This document shows, piece after piece, positions 18,121-27,658 of a stretch of 64,000 bases of DNA (positions are counted from its first letter, which is position 1; every line of letters begins with the position of its first letter). Source of the stretch: Candidatus Cloacimonadota bacterium (GTDB lineage: Bacteria; Cloacimonadota; Cloacimonadia; Cloacimonadales; GCA-2742885); the NCBI GenBank assembly GCA_002742885.1, contig PDOO01000026.1, positions 1-64,000 of the forward strand, read 5' to 3'. Below the pieces are notes generated by a model that did not search any database, had not been told where the DNA came from, and was given only the letters and a program-made list of their open reading frames with translations. A program made the position numbers and the translations under genes.

Positions 18121-20342
18121 TTTATTCCATTCCAATGTTTTCTGAGCGAATCAACGGAAATAACGGTTTTATCTTCCAAATTCACCATAAATGAATCAGC
18201 CCAAGCCGAATCTGCTGCCAAATTTTCCGGCAATGTTCCGCCCATATCAAAATATAAAGTATCGCCGTCCATAGGTTTGTATATGGTCGGAATAAAGTTG
18301 TAACGCAAAGTATCCATAAGAGGAGTAGGTTCCGTTCCGGCAATAAAATATTCGGTCAGGGTTTCATCAAGAACACTCTTCGGCAACAATCCGGTCTCTT
18401 TTGATATTTTTTCGGTAATGATGCCGGCAGGCATTTCAAAATCCAAATCATCGGAATTTATGACAGCTCGTCCTAATCTGTTCTTGGGAGCGTCTTTTTC
18501 CATAGCGTATTTCATTATTTTAGGCCACACCGGCAAAGCTGCCACAGCTCCCGATTGTCCCTTGCCCAGAGTCTTGTTTTCATCGAATCCGACCCAAACT
18601 CCAAGAACCATTTTTCTATTATAACCTATAAACCAAGCATCATTGAAATCATCGGTTGTTCCGGTTTTCCCTGCTCCAGGCCATTTATATCCTCGCCATT
18701 TAACCCCGGCTCCGGTTCCTTCTTCAATTACGGATTTCATAAGATTTGCCATCAAATAAGCAGTCTTAGGTTCCAAAACTTTTATTTTTTCGATTTCGGC
18801 AACTTCCAAAATATTCCCGTTTGCGTCTTCCACTCTTCTGATATAAACCGGATTAACTCTCTCGCCTCCTCCGGCAAAAGCGGTATAAGAAGAAATCAGC
18901 TCCCAAGGATAAACTTCGCAGGTGCCTGCGGCAAGAGAAAAAACAGGATAAATTTTAGTAGATAAGCCGAAACGTTTTGCCATTCTCACTGCTTTTACCG
19001 GACCGATGTCGGTAAGCATTTTAATGGCATAGATATTTCTGGAATATTTCAAAGCTTCTCTCATCCTGGTATAACCGGAAAACTTATAAGAATAATTATT
19101 GGGTTGCCAATAAACAGTATCAGATTCAACATAAATCAAAGGTTGATCTTCAATTACGGTTGCAGGAGTATAACCGCTTTCCAGAGCGGAAGAATAAATT
19201 AAAGGTTTAAAACTTGATCCCGGTTGCCTCTTTGCCCTGATTATTCTGTTCCACTTGCTGTGATTAAAATTACGTCCCCCGATCATTAGCGGAACATAAC
19301 CTGTTTCCGGATCGACGGCAAAAACAGCTCCCTGCACATATTCGGTCTTAAAGTCGGATGTATCTTGAGGAAAATGAGAATATTGCACTTCATAATTATT
19401 TTTTTCTTCAAATTTTGTCAGATGTCTGTTCAAAACAGAGTCAGCATATTGTTGCAAATCCATGTCAATGGTTGTATAAATTTTCATTCCTCCGGCAAAT
19501 AATTGCTTTGTTCCGTATTTTTTCTCCAAAATGATTCTTACATGTTCGGTAAAATAGTCGGCAGCCTTGTAATTGGTTTTATCTTTATACAACACCAGAG
19601 GCGTTTGGACAGCTTCTTCGTATTCTTCTTTTGTAATAACTTCTTCGGCAAGCATTCTGGAAAGAACGATATTGCGACGTTTAACGGAACGCTCCGGATG
19701 GCGAATCGGATAATAAGCTCCCGGAAGCTGAGTAATTCCGACAATAAGAGCTCCTTCGGGTAAAGTTAAATCTTTGGCATCTTTGCCGAAATATCTTTGA
19801 GAAGCAGCTTGAATTCCGTAAATTCCGATGCCGAAAAGAACTTTATTGAAATACATTTCCAAAATTTCTTCTTTGGAATAATGCTGTTCTATTCTTATGG
19901 CAAGCACCAACTCCTTTATTTTGCGAGCAATTTTTTTATCCGTGGTCAAAAACATGTTTCTTGCCAATTGTTGAGTAATGGTACTGGCGCCCTGACTGAA
20001 ACTTAAATTTTTTATATTGCTTGCAAATGCTCTGAGAAAACCGGTTTGATCCAATCCCCAATGATCAAAAAAACGAACATCTTCGGTTGCCAGCAAAGCG
20101 GAAATCACATAAGGAGGCAACTCCTTTACTTTGATTAAGTTGCGTTTTTCAAAAGCAAAAGTATGAATTAAATTGTCGTTTATGTCATAAACTTCAGATC
20201 CGGCGCTCATATCGTAATGTTGCAATTCGCTCAGAGGCGGAAGTTCGTCTTCATAATAATACATCAGTCCCAAACCTGCCGAAATGCAGAAAAGCAGGCA
20301 GGCAAAAAGCCATAGGAATATTTTTAATGTTAATCGTGTCAT
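18117..20342 (-). CDS. bifunctional class A penicillin-binding protein (PBP1A-like)
   Basis: A 741-residue peptidoglycan synthase. One membrane helix near the N-terminus anchors it. The GT51 transglycosylase follows with the catalytic Glu in ATEDVRFFDHWG (about residue 87), GASTITQQLARN and KELVLAIRIE. The transpeptidase has the serine motif in PGSSFKP (SxxK), SRN in KYSRNIYA, and KTGTT. A proline-rich tail with few features ends the protein. The ATG at 20342 is preferred over the in-frame TTG at 20354; the ribosome site is weak. The gene overlaps the GT2 gene by four bases. Confidence 0.93.
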   Translation of the reverse strand: MTRLTLKIFLWLFACLLFCISAGLGLMYYYEDELPPLSELQHYDMSAGSEVYDINDNLIHTFAFEKRNLIKVKELPPYVISALLATEDVRFFDHWGLDQTGFLRAFASNIKNLSFSQGASTITQQLARNMFLTTDKKIARKIKELVLAIRIEQHYSKEEILEMYFNKVLFGIGIYGIQAASQRYFGKDAKDLTLPEGALIVGITQLPGAYYPIRHPERSVKRRNIVLSRMLAEEVITKEEYEEAVQTPLVLYKDKTNYKAADYFTEHVRIILEKKYGTKQLFAGGMKIYTTIDMDLQQYADSVLNRHLTKFEEKNNYEVQYSHFPQDTSDFKTEYVQGAVFAVDPETGYVPLMIGGRNFNHSKWNRIIRAKRQPGSSFKPLIYSSALESGYTPATVIEDQPLIYVESDTVYWQPNNYSYKFSGYTRMREALKYSRNIYAIKMLTDIGPVKAVRMAKRFGLSTKIYPVFSLAAGTCEVYPWELISSYTAFAGGGERVNPVYIRRVEDANGNILEVAEIEKIKVLEPKTAYLMANLMKSVIEEGTGAGVKWRGYKWPGAGKTGTTDDFNDAWFIGYNRKMVLGVWVGFDENKTLGKGQSGAVAALPVWPKIMKYAMEKDAPKNRLGRAVINSDDLDFEMPAGIITEKISKETGLLPKSVLDETLTEYFIAGTEPTPLMDTLRYNFIPTIYKPMDGDTLYFDMGGTLPENLAADSAWADSFMVNLEDKTVISVDSLRKHWNGIK

Positions 20343-20427
20343 ATATTCTCGCAATTTTATTTTTACGGGTTAAAATCAGATAACGAATAATTTCATCGTA
20401 ATTTTTATCGCAAGGATGTTTTGAAAT

Positions 20428-20940
20428 TCAAGCTGTTTGAAGCAAGCTTTTTTTTATATAAGGGAAAAACAGCAGGGTAATATATCCCGTAACAGTCCCG
20501 GTAACCAGACCGAGTAAAATAAGATACGGAGTCAAATAAAAGATTTTATCGGTTTTGAGGATGAAATAATTCATAATAAAAAGTTGAGTTAAAAGATGCG
20601 TTACAGATCCGGCAATGCTTATGCCGACGGTACTGAAATTTATATTCATCTTTCTGAAAATCAGCATTATCGAAATACTCGCCAAAGAACCGAAAATCGA
20701 CAAAATAAAAGTCGGGGAAAAAATTAAACCCAGCAACGAAGCTCCGATAAGAGATTTGCAGATTGAAACTAAGTAAACTTCCTTGTAAAAATTCAACTTT
20801 ATCAACGACAAAAGAAGCACGTTTGCCAAACCGATTTTCAAAAAAGGCAAAGGTTTGGGAATAAAACTTTCCAAGCAAAAAACAGAAACAGCCAAAGCTG
20901 TTATAAAGGATAATTGATTAAGCCTTATTTTTAATTTCAT
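20428..20940 (-). CDS. Gx transporter family protein (heptaprenyl diphosphate synthase component I-like)
   Basis: A 170-residue integral membrane protein with five or six helices. Short glycine pairs in LESFIPKPLPFLKIGLANV and SLLGLIFSPTF match the Gx transporter (Hpre_diP_synt_I) family, which resembles the substrate-binding subunits of ECF transporters. The substrate is unknown. It is followed by the PBP1 and GT2 genes. The family assignment is fairly firm; the older enzyme name is misleading. Confidence 0.8.
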   Translation of the reverse strand: MKLKIRLNQLSFITALAVSVFCLESFIPKPLPFLKIGLANVLLLSLIKLNFYKEVYLVSICKSLIGASLLGLIFSPTFILSIFGSLASISIMLIFRKMNINFSTVGISIAGSVTHLLTQLFIMNYFILKTDKIFYLTPYLILLGLVTGTVTGYITLLFFPYIKKSLLQTA

Positions 20941-21005
20941 TTTTTCTCTCTTGCGGACATAAAAAAATTTCGTTCTGAAAATGATTTATTCCCAAAATAA
21001 AAAAA

Positions 21006-21022
21006 AGCCGAACAAGTCGGCT
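21006..21022 (-). terminator. terminator of tRNA-Leu
   Basis: AGCCGA and TCGGCT form a 6-bp stem with a 5-base loop, followed on the minus strand by a run of U, seven bases after the tRNA end. Confidence 0.8.
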
Positions 21023-21029
21023 AAAAATA

Positions 21030-21117
21030 TGGTGCTGAAGAAGGGAGTCGAACCCTTAAGAGCATATTGCTCACCAGACCCTGAACCTGGCGTGTTTACC
21101 AATTTCACCACTTCAGC
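21030..21117 (-). tRNA. tRNA-Leu (anticodon CAG)
   Basis: An 88-nt class II tRNA. The acceptor arms are GCTGAAG and CTTCAGC with discriminator A and an encoded CCA. The anticodon loop TTCAGGG carries CAG between CCAGG/TCTGG-type stem arms. A long variable arm (TGAGCAATATGCTC) and the T loop GGTTCGACTCC complete it. Confidence 0.97.
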
Positions 21118-21189
21118 AACAGGAAAGCAAAATGTTTTTCACCGCTTTTTGAGTCAAGAAAAAACATTTCTTTTCCTTATTTAATTCTT

Positions 21190-21984
21190 TTATCGATAAC
21201 TCTTCTTAACTTTTTCGGTTAAGTTAAAGATTTTATTAATTTCATCTTCGCTGAAAAGATTATCTTTAGAGGAAAGAATAATTTTTTGTAAATTTTTATA
21301 TTCTTCAATCGAAATTTGGTAATAAGGAGCTGATTTCACATCCGGGTTTTGAATTTTTCCCAAGTTGATGATAAGCTGATCCAAGATACCTTTTTGTCCG
21401 ATAATCTGAGTTCTTTTGCGTTTGTAAGAATCTTTAAGCAAGAAAGTAACTCTGTTAAGACCTTCGTTCCATCCTCCGAGCTGCAAAAGAGTAAAGACAT
21501 CGTACTCTCCGCTGATATAAAGAGAACTTTCAACTTCTCCTTTATAATGATCAAGTCTTGCTTCCAATTCGTTCCATTTGTCTTCTTTAATCAAATTTTG
21601 CAAATCATCGGTAAGCTTCAAAATATCTTCGCTGATACCGATAAATTTTGAATAATCGATCATTTCTTTGGCAATCATCTGTAATTTTGTTTTATTTCTG
21701 CTTTTGGTTGCCAAAATGGCATCAGCCGTCAATGAACCCAGCTGGAAAGCTGATTTAAATACATCGCTTTCAACTTTCGGGAACTTTTCAGGAACTGCTT
21801 TGTCAAAATCTTTTATGCCCAAAAAATCCAATTTTGAGAACATAGCCGAAAACTCGGGAAGATGAGCTGAATAGAAGGTTATATCCTTGTTTTTAGCAGG
21901 CTTAGCTTTTTCAGATTTTTTTTCTCCTGAATTGCAGGCAAACAAAACCAGTGAAAGCAGAGCGATAATAAGAATTTTTTTCAT
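21190..21984 (-). CDS. lipoprotein of unknown function
   Basis: A 264-residue protein with a clear lipoprotein signal: MKKILIIALLSLVLFAC, lipid attachment at Cys17, then a charged SGEKKSEKAKPAKNK linker. The mature part appears all-helical, with leucine- and lysine-rich repeats of amphipathic helix and no catalytic motif that I recognise. GGGGGAA lies before the ATG. It lies between the large ABC transporter gene and tRNA-Leu on the same strand and could be cotranscribed with the transporter (gap 66 bases). Confidence 0.75.
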   Translation of the reverse strand: MKKILIIALLSLVLFACNSGEKKSEKAKPAKNKDITFYSAHLPEFSAMFSKLDFLGIKDFDKAVPEKFPKVESDVFKSAFQLGSLTADAILATKSRNKTKLQMIAKEMIDYSKFIGISEDILKLTDDLQNLIKEDKWNELEARLDHYKGEVESSLYISGEYDVFTLLQLGGWNEGLNRVTFLLKDSYKRKRTQIIGQKGILDQLIINLGKIQNPDVKSAPYYQISIEEYKNLQKIILSSKDNLFSEDEINKIFNLTEKVKKSYR

Positions 21985-22050
21985 AATTCCCCCAATATAT
22001 TTTATTTTTTTGTTTTTATATCATAATCGGCAATTGCCTGAATAGCAATT

Positions 22051-25000
22051 TTACTGTTTTTCTTTATAGAAATATTTAAGTTTTACGACAGTAACCGCTT
22101 GGATAACGGAGACATAAAAAAGAATAACAAAAATATTGAAAAAAGGCGTTCTGTACCTTCTTCCGAAAAAATTCTTGTACCCCGCCAGAAATACATTTGT
22201 ATCGGTATTCAAAAATTTTCCGTCCATGAGGTTAACTGCCGAACTGTTCAGCAGATTAGTATATTCCTTCTTCGGATACTTATCGGCAATTTCTTTTTTC
22301 TCTCTGTATATCTTATTCAAAATTCCGTAATATTCCGCATTATTTAACTTCCCATTTCTGAAATTATCCGCCGTCGTCAATCTTTTTTTCTCCAAACGAG
22401 TCAAAGAATACTCGTAAGCGTTGAACTTTGCGTAAGCCGTAAAGATTCCTTCAAACAGCCAACGGGAAGGAATAAACTGAACAACTTCCGGAATAGGACT
22501 TTTGTCGATAATCTTTAAATCATGGTTCATTTTTTCAAATTCAATTAAAGCTCCGCCGAAAATAATTTGCGGAATCATAAGAAGCGGAAGATAATTTATA
22601 ACCGCCTTGCTGTTATCTATAAAACAGGAAATAAGCAGACCTATCGAATAACCGGTAACCGTCGATAAAAACAGATAAATTATGCTGAAAATAAAATTAC
22701 CTTTTATTTCAAGAAGCAGCGAAGCCGTCGTGTAATAAAGAATTACCTGAATAAGAGAAAATATTCCGAGCGTAATAAGTTTTGCCGAAAAATAATAGCT
22801 CACTTTCAGGTTAAGCATCTTTTCTCGCAAAATATTGCGCCTCTCGCTCAAAATATCTTCGATACTGTTCGACATTCCCAAAAAGAGAAAAACTATGATG
22901 GAAATAAAACAAAAAACACCGATATTTATGTTGTTGTAATAAGTATAACGTCCTTCGTTCGGAGCAAGTCTCAGAATAAACGAAATCAACAATGCCAAAA
23001 ACGGAGCCTGAGCGAAAGTGATAAACATATTAACTTTATTGCGAATTTTATTCATCATGTTTCTGATAAAAAAGGTCTTAAATTGAGTCCAATGCGTCTG
23101 AATGTCTGCTTTGCGCTTTTTCCTGGTTGCCGGTATATTTTTTCTGATTGTTTTTTCATCTTCGGCATGGAAGAGATCAAAAAGCATTTTACGTTTAAAT
23201 TTATCTCTCCAATAAACGGGCGGAAACTTTCTTTTAACGACAAGATTTTGATCCGATTGAGTATAAGTAACTTCTCCTTTCTCGTTGTATTGAGGATAAC
23301 TGATAATGTCAAACATGTATTCCGGCATGCGCAATTCTTTTTTTCGTAAAATTTCTTTTTTCTTTTTGGTAATTCTCGAAAATTCTATGTCAAAATAATC
23401 AAATGCTTCATTATAAGTACCGAAATAAACCTGATAACCGCCTCTGTCCATAAGCAAAATACGATCAAACTTACTGAAAATTTCAGGATTAGGCTGGTGG
23501 ATGGTTAAAATAATGATTTTACCTTGATTGCTCAAATCTTTCAGCATATAAATAATATGTTCCGAATCAGCGGAAGAAAGTCCGGAGGTCGGTTCATCGC
23601 AAATAATTACCGTAGGTTCAAACAACAATTCCATGGCGATGTTTAAACGTTTGCGTTCGCCTCCGCTCAAAAATTTATTTTTAACGTCTCCTACCTGAGA
23701 ATTCTTTCTGTGCAACAGGTTTGTCTGGGTAAGAATATTGGTTATTTTTTGATCAAGATGCGTTTTGGAAATTTTCGGCATGCTTAATCTGCTGCGATAA
23801 AGAAGATTTTCGTAAACCGTCAAATTCGGAAAAATCAAATCTTCCTGCGGAACATACCCGATGTATTTGGTAAAAAAAGACAGGTTTTGGAAAAAATTTT
23901 TATCATCTATTTTAATGGTTCCGTAAGTAGGTATTATTTCAGAACATAAGCATTTAAGCAAAGTTGATTTCCCGCATCCGCTTTGTCCCAAAACAGCAAT
24001 CATTTCTCCTTTGTAAGCTTCCAGAGAAACTCCGTCCAATCCGACTTTTCCGTCATTAAAAAGATGCCTGATATCCTGAATGGAAATTTTTTCCACCTCA
24101 AAAGGAATCTCTACCAAATCATGAAAACTGTTTATCCTGAAATTCATCCTGTTGATGGTAAGAGTATCGGTATTGATATTAAATCTTTGAGGAGTTTCTA
24201 TTTTTTGATTGTTAAGATAAAAATCCCAACCTCTTTTAGGAGGATTTATAATAAAATTATCGTCTTGGCTTACAATATGACCGATACTTTTAGGCGTTTC
24301 AAACTTGGTAATCGTAAAATAATCATTTTCGTAACAAATAAACAGTTCTTTCGGACGTATATTTTCTGTTCCGATTTCGTTGCGCCTTTGGATTACTTCC
24401 AAAATATTGAACGCTTCATAGTCCTTTATTTGAAGTTTATCGTCAAAATAAAGCGGAATTTCTTTATAATGAGGCAACAATTTGTCGTTTCGGTAAACAG
24501 TTCCGCGAGAAATAACGATAAAGTAGCGATTCTTGTTGTTTATTATTTTAAAATCGTGATCTGATTTGGTAAAATCTATAACGTCTCTAATATTTTGATT
24601 TTTATATATCTTAAAAAGATCTTTTTCCGTAAACTCCAAGTTCCCGATTTTTAACTTTTCTCCTCCCGGAAAAGTATAAAGACGATTCGGCTTGAGCAAG
24701 GTATCCCCTATTCCGGATTGACACCGCGGACTTGTTCCGACAAAAAGATGATCCGTAATCGCCAAAACCAACAACTCATGACCGGCAACGTTTTTCCCGG
24801 CAAATTTAACATCACAATCATCGCTTGATCCCAGCAAGATATAATCTTTGAAAATTGACTTGTTGGAATGAGCAAAATAATTGAAACCTTTAACGTAAAC
24901 AGGTTCTTTCTTGTCATACTCTATGGCATCGATTACAGACATAAAGCCTTCGGTTTCAACATTCAGTTTTTTGGATAAATCCAAGATTTTAGCCACTTCC

Positions 25001-25335
25001 GAAGTTGAAAAATCGGCATCTGAATTAGCCATCACGATTACGCTCAACAAAATTCTTATCTTGTCCAAAGTAATCAAATGCTTGTTCAAATAAGATAAAA
25101 CATCTTCTATTTTTCGTTTATTCTGAGTTAATTTTCGGATATGCTGTTCCCAGGAAATACCCTCGTCGTGAAAAAGATTTTCCAGCAAAGAGTAAAAAAT
25201 ATTAACTTCGCTCAAGTTGATATTTTCACCTGTCTTGAACAATAAAACATAGAGGCTTGTTATTGTTTCTATTATTTCGGATCTGCGACTTTCGTTTATT
25301 TTGCAGGGGAATATTTTATCTTTTCTCGGAGACAT
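22051..25335 (-). CDS. ABCG-type transporter with TerB-like and FHA-like N-terminal regions
   Basis: A 1094-residue fusion. Residues 15-130 look like a TerB-type helical domain (DADFSTSEVAKIL acidic segment). Residues 150-410 contain beta-rich, FHA-like units, for instance ILLGSSDDCDVKFAG. The ATPase follows: Walker A GQSGCGKST (450-458), signature LSGGERKR (556-563), Walker B VIICDEPTSGLSS. The C-terminal third (from about 760) is an ABC-2 permease with six helices. Together this resembles the FHA-bearing ABCG half-transporters of bacteria, in which phosphothreonine binding is thought to regulate transport. The cargo is unknown. The AAAGGT ribosome site is ten bases upstream. Confidence 0.83.
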   Translation of the reverse strand: MSPRKDKIFPCKINESRRSEIIETITSLYVLLFKTGENINLSEVNIFYSLLENLFHDEGISWEQHIRKLTQNKRKIEDVLSYLNKHLITLDKIRILLSVIVMANSDADFSTSEVAKILDLSKKLNVETEGFMSVIDAIEYDKKEPVYVKGFNYFAHSNKSIFKDYILLGSSDDCDVKFAGKNVAGHELLVLAITDHLFVGTSPRCQSGIGDTLLKPNRLYTFPGGEKLKIGNLEFTEKDLFKIYKNQNIRDVIDFTKSDHDFKIINNKNRYFIVISRGTVYRNDKLLPHYKEIPLYFDDKLQIKDYEAFNILEVIQRRNEIGTENIRPKELFICYENDYFTITKFETPKSIGHIVSQDDNFIINPPKRGWDFYLNNQKIETPQRFNINTDTLTINRMNFRINSFHDLVEIPFEVEKISIQDIRHLFNDGKVGLDGVSLEAYKGEMIAVLGQSGCGKSTLLKCLCSEIIPTYGTIKIDDKNFFQNLSFFTKYIGYVPQEDLIFPNLTVYENLLYRSRLSMPKISKTHLDQKITNILTQTNLLHRKNSQVGDVKNKFLSGGERKRLNIAMELLFEPTVIICDEPTSGLSSADSEHIIYMLKDLSNQGKIIILTIHQPNPEIFSKFDRILLMDRGGYQVYFGTYNEAFDYFDIEFSRITKKKKEILRKKELRMPEYMFDIISYPQYNEKGEVTYTQSDQNLVVKRKFPPVYWRDKFKRKMLFDLFHAEDEKTIRKNIPATRKKRKADIQTHWTQFKTFFIRNMMNKIRNKVNMFITFAQAPFLALLISFILRLAPNEGRYTYYNNINIGVFCFISIIVFLFLGMSNSIEDILSERRNILREKMLNLKVSYYFSAKLITLGIFSLIQVILYYTTASLLLEIKGNFIFSIIYLFLSTVTGYSIGLLISCFIDNSKAVINYLPLLMIPQIIFGGALIEFEKMNHDLKIIDKSPIPEVVQFIPSRWLFEGIFTAYAKFNAYEYSLTRLEKKRLTTADNFRNGKLNNAEYYGILNKIYREKKEIADKYPKKEYTNLLNSSAVNLMDGKFLNTDTNVFLAGYKNFFGRRYRTPFFNIFVILFYVSVIQAVTVVKLKYFYKEKQ

Positions 25336-25471
25336 TGCATTTTACCTTTAATAATATTTATTCGAATCAATATCGTAAATTAAATCGTGTTAAAATTCCT
25401 TTTATGCAAAATTTTATCTAAATTCAATTTGTCAAATTATTATCTCGAATTTGCCGGCAATAAAATTAAAT

Positions 25472-27211
25472 TTATTTATAAAACTGTTTAATCAAATTTG
25501 TTTTTTTTGCTTTCCGCAAAGCTTCTATAACAAGTTTTTTGTTATCCGGATTCCACCACTGAATCAAAGCTTTCATCAGTCTGATTTCCCGACCTTTGGC
25601 TACATGAATTTTTTTGCCGGAGAAAAAATCTTTTTCGGTATAGTACATGCAAGAACTTATTGTCATGGGCGTGGGAGTAAATTCTTGGATTTGACGGAGT
25701 TTTATTTTTTTCTTTTTGAGAAATAAAGCCAAATCAATCGTATCGCTCAATTCTGCTCCGGGATGCCCGGCAATAACGTAAGGAATTATTTTTTGATTTT
25801 TCCCTGATTTCCCGGAACAGGAGATGAATTTTCGGCAAAAATCCTCGTAAACAGAGAAAGAAGGTTTATTCATCAATTTTAAAACTTTGTCGCTTTTATG
25901 CTCGGGAGCAAGTTTCAAATGTCCTCCGATGTAATTATCTGCAACGGCTTGAATATATTTATCGGAAGAATTGGATAAATCGAATCTTATGCCGGAGGCA
26001 ATGAAAAGATTTTTAACCCCCTTTATTTTTTTGACTGAATTCAATAAATCCAATACATAATGATGATCCGTGTCCAAATTGGGACAAATATCCGGAACAA
26101 GACATGAAGGACGCTTACATTCGTCGGAGAAATTTATCTTGCAGCTCATCCCGTACATATTGGCGCTCGGTCCGCCCAAATCGGAAACAGTGCCTTTAAA
26201 ATATTTCTTTTTCTTTAACTCGTTTATTTCTTTTATAATTGATTCTTTCGATCTGCTTTGAATTGATTTTCCCTGGTGATAACCTATGGTACAAAAACTG
26301 CAGCCTCCGAAACAGCCTCGATGAGAAGATACCGATAATTTTATCTGCTCAAATGCAGTAATAGTCTTATTTTTATATTTTGGCGGTTTTTCTCTTCTGA
26401 AAGGCATATTGTAAACAGCATCCATTTCGGCAGTTGAAAGATGCTTCTGCGGCGGATAATGAATGAGAATACGCCCGTTATCGTTTATAAAAAGCGGTTT
26501 TTCTCTGAAAAATTTATCAAACGTCTTGGACATTTCATAAAATAATTGCTTATCTTTCACTTTCTTAACCGAAGGCAATTCAACTCCGTTCTCGGGAATT
26601 TTTTTGCTTAAAATTACGGTTCCCCGAATATTTTCCGGTTCTTTGTTCTTCTTTAGAAGTTCGGCAATTTGAACTATGGGCTTCTCGCCCATACCGTAAA
26701 CCAAAACATCTGCTTTGGTGTCGTATAAAACGGAATTTCTTATTTTATCAGACCAAAAATCATAATGCGGAATCCGTCTCATACCGGCTTCTATTCCGCC
26801 AAGCACTATTTTTACTTTTTTAAATGCCTGTCTGACTTTTTGAGAATAAACAGACAAAGCTCTGTCCGGTCTCAGTCCCGTTTTTCCGTCCGGAGAATAA
26901 GCATCCTCTGAACGTATTTTTTTTTGAGCGGTATAATGGTTGACCATTGAATCCATATTTCCCGAAGTAATTCCGAAAAAAAGTTTCGGGCAACCCAATG
27001 TTCGGAAAGAGTTTAAGTTGTTGCAATCCGGTTGATCGATAATTCCCGTTCTAAATCCGGCATTAATGAGAAAGCGTCCTATTACAGCAGAACCGAAACC
27101 GGGATGATCAACGTAACAATCCCCGGTTATTATAATTACGTCAAGCGGATACCAGTCCAGTTTTTTTACTTCTTCAAGAGTTGTCGGAATAAAATCAGGT
27201 TGTTTAATCAT
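25472..27211 (-). CDS. YgiQ-family radical SAM protein (UPF0313)
   Basis: A 579-residue radical SAM enzyme of unknown reaction. The YgiQ N-terminus (LDVIIITGDCYVDHPGFGS, VIGRFL) and GIEAGMRRIPHYDFW are present. The cluster motif CFGGCSFC (CxxxCxxC) is near residue 300, followed by SDLGGPSANMYGM and a C-terminal LAPEHKS segment. The length matches the family core; the usual extended basic tail is short. There is no clear ribosome site before the ATG at 27211, and the cold-shock terminator lies just upstream, so it may have its own promoter. Confidence 0.9.
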   Translation of the reverse strand: MIKQPDFIPTTLEEVKKLDWYPLDVIIITGDCYVDHPGFGSAVIGRFLINAGFRTGIIDQPDCNNLNSFRTLGCPKLFFGITSGNMDSMVNHYTAQKKIRSEDAYSPDGKTGLRPDRALSVYSQKVRQAFKKVKIVLGGIEAGMRRIPHYDFWSDKIRNSVLYDTKADVLVYGMGEKPIVQIAELLKKNKEPENIRGTVILSKKIPENGVELPSVKKVKDKQLFYEMSKTFDKFFREKPLFINDNGRILIHYPPQKHLSTAEMDAVYNMPFRREKPPKYKNKTITAFEQIKLSVSSHRGCFGGCSFCTIGYHQGKSIQSRSKESIIKEINELKKKKYFKGTVSDLGGPSANMYGMSCKINFSDECKRPSCLVPDICPNLDTDHHYVLDLLNSVKKIKGVKNLFIASGIRFDLSNSSDKYIQAVADNYIGGHLKLAPEHKSDKVLKLMNKPSFSVYEDFCRKFISCSGKSGKNQKIIPYVIAGHPGAELSDTIDLALFLKKKKIKLRQIQEFTPTPMTISSCMYYTEKDFFSGKKIHVAKGREIRLMKALIQWWNPDNKKLVIEALRKAKKTNLIKQFYK

Positions 27212-27224
27212 ATTTTTCGCATAA

Positions 27225-27254
27225 AAAAATCATACCCGAAAGAGTATGATTTTT
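27225..27254 (-). terminator. terminator of the cold-shock gene
   Basis: AAAAATCATAC and GTATGATTTTT form an 11-bp stem with an 8-base loop, followed on the minus strand by further T residues. Its symmetry means it could also act on the other strand. Confidence 0.8.
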
Positions 27255-27271
27255 AATTACAAAGTTTAAAT

Positions 27272-27490
27272 TTAAAATTTAGGATTCAATCTTATTACAT
27301 TAATTGCCTGAACACCTTTTTCTGTTTGAATAATATCAAATTGAACCTTTTCATCCTGCTCCAATATTTTTAAATCATTTGATGATCTGGTTACGATTGA
27401 TTTCCAATGAACAAAGTATTCGGTTCCTTCCTCGGTAATAATAAATCCGTATCCTTTATTAGAATTAAACCATCTGACAATTCCTTCCAT
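27272..27490 (-). CDS. cold-shock domain protein
   Basis: A 72-residue single OB-fold nucleic-acid chaperone. RNP1 is KGYGFI (12-17) and RNP2 is FVHW (26-29), where most relatives have FVHF. The start at 27490 has AAGGAGAATT directly upstream. The same frame stays open further upstream through the tRNA-Ser gene, but that stretch has no ribosome site and is not part of the protein. It likely binds single-stranded RNA or DNA during cold or growth transitions. Confidence 0.92.
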   Translation of the reverse strand: MEGIVRWFNSNKGYGFIITEEGTEYFVHWKSIVTRSSNDLKILEQDEKVQFDIIQTEKGVQAINVIRLNPKF

Positions 27491-27568
27491 AATTCTCCTT
27501 CTTCTTTTTAACTCTTGCGATAAGTTTAATTTCAAGATAAGCCGAAAATTTGTAACTTCGTTATAAAA

Positions 27569-27658
27569 TGGCGGAGAGTCAGGGATTCGAACCCTGGGTG
27601 GACGTAAATCCACAACGGTTTTCGAGACCGCCCCGTTCAACCGCTCCGGCAACTCTCC
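27569..27658 (-). tRNA. tRNA-Ser (anticodon CGA)
   Basis: A 90-nt class II tRNA. The acceptor arms are GGAGAGT and ACTCTCC, discriminator G, encoded CCA. The anticodon loop CTCGAAA carries CGA. The long variable arm and GGTTCGAATCC T loop are normal. Its 5' 22 bases overlap the end of tadA. Confidence 0.97.

Noticed and set aside
27491-27652. Upstream extension of the cold-shock gene (54 extra residues)
   Set aside because: It would run through tRNA-Ser and has no ribosome site; the ATG at 27490 has AAGGAGAATT.
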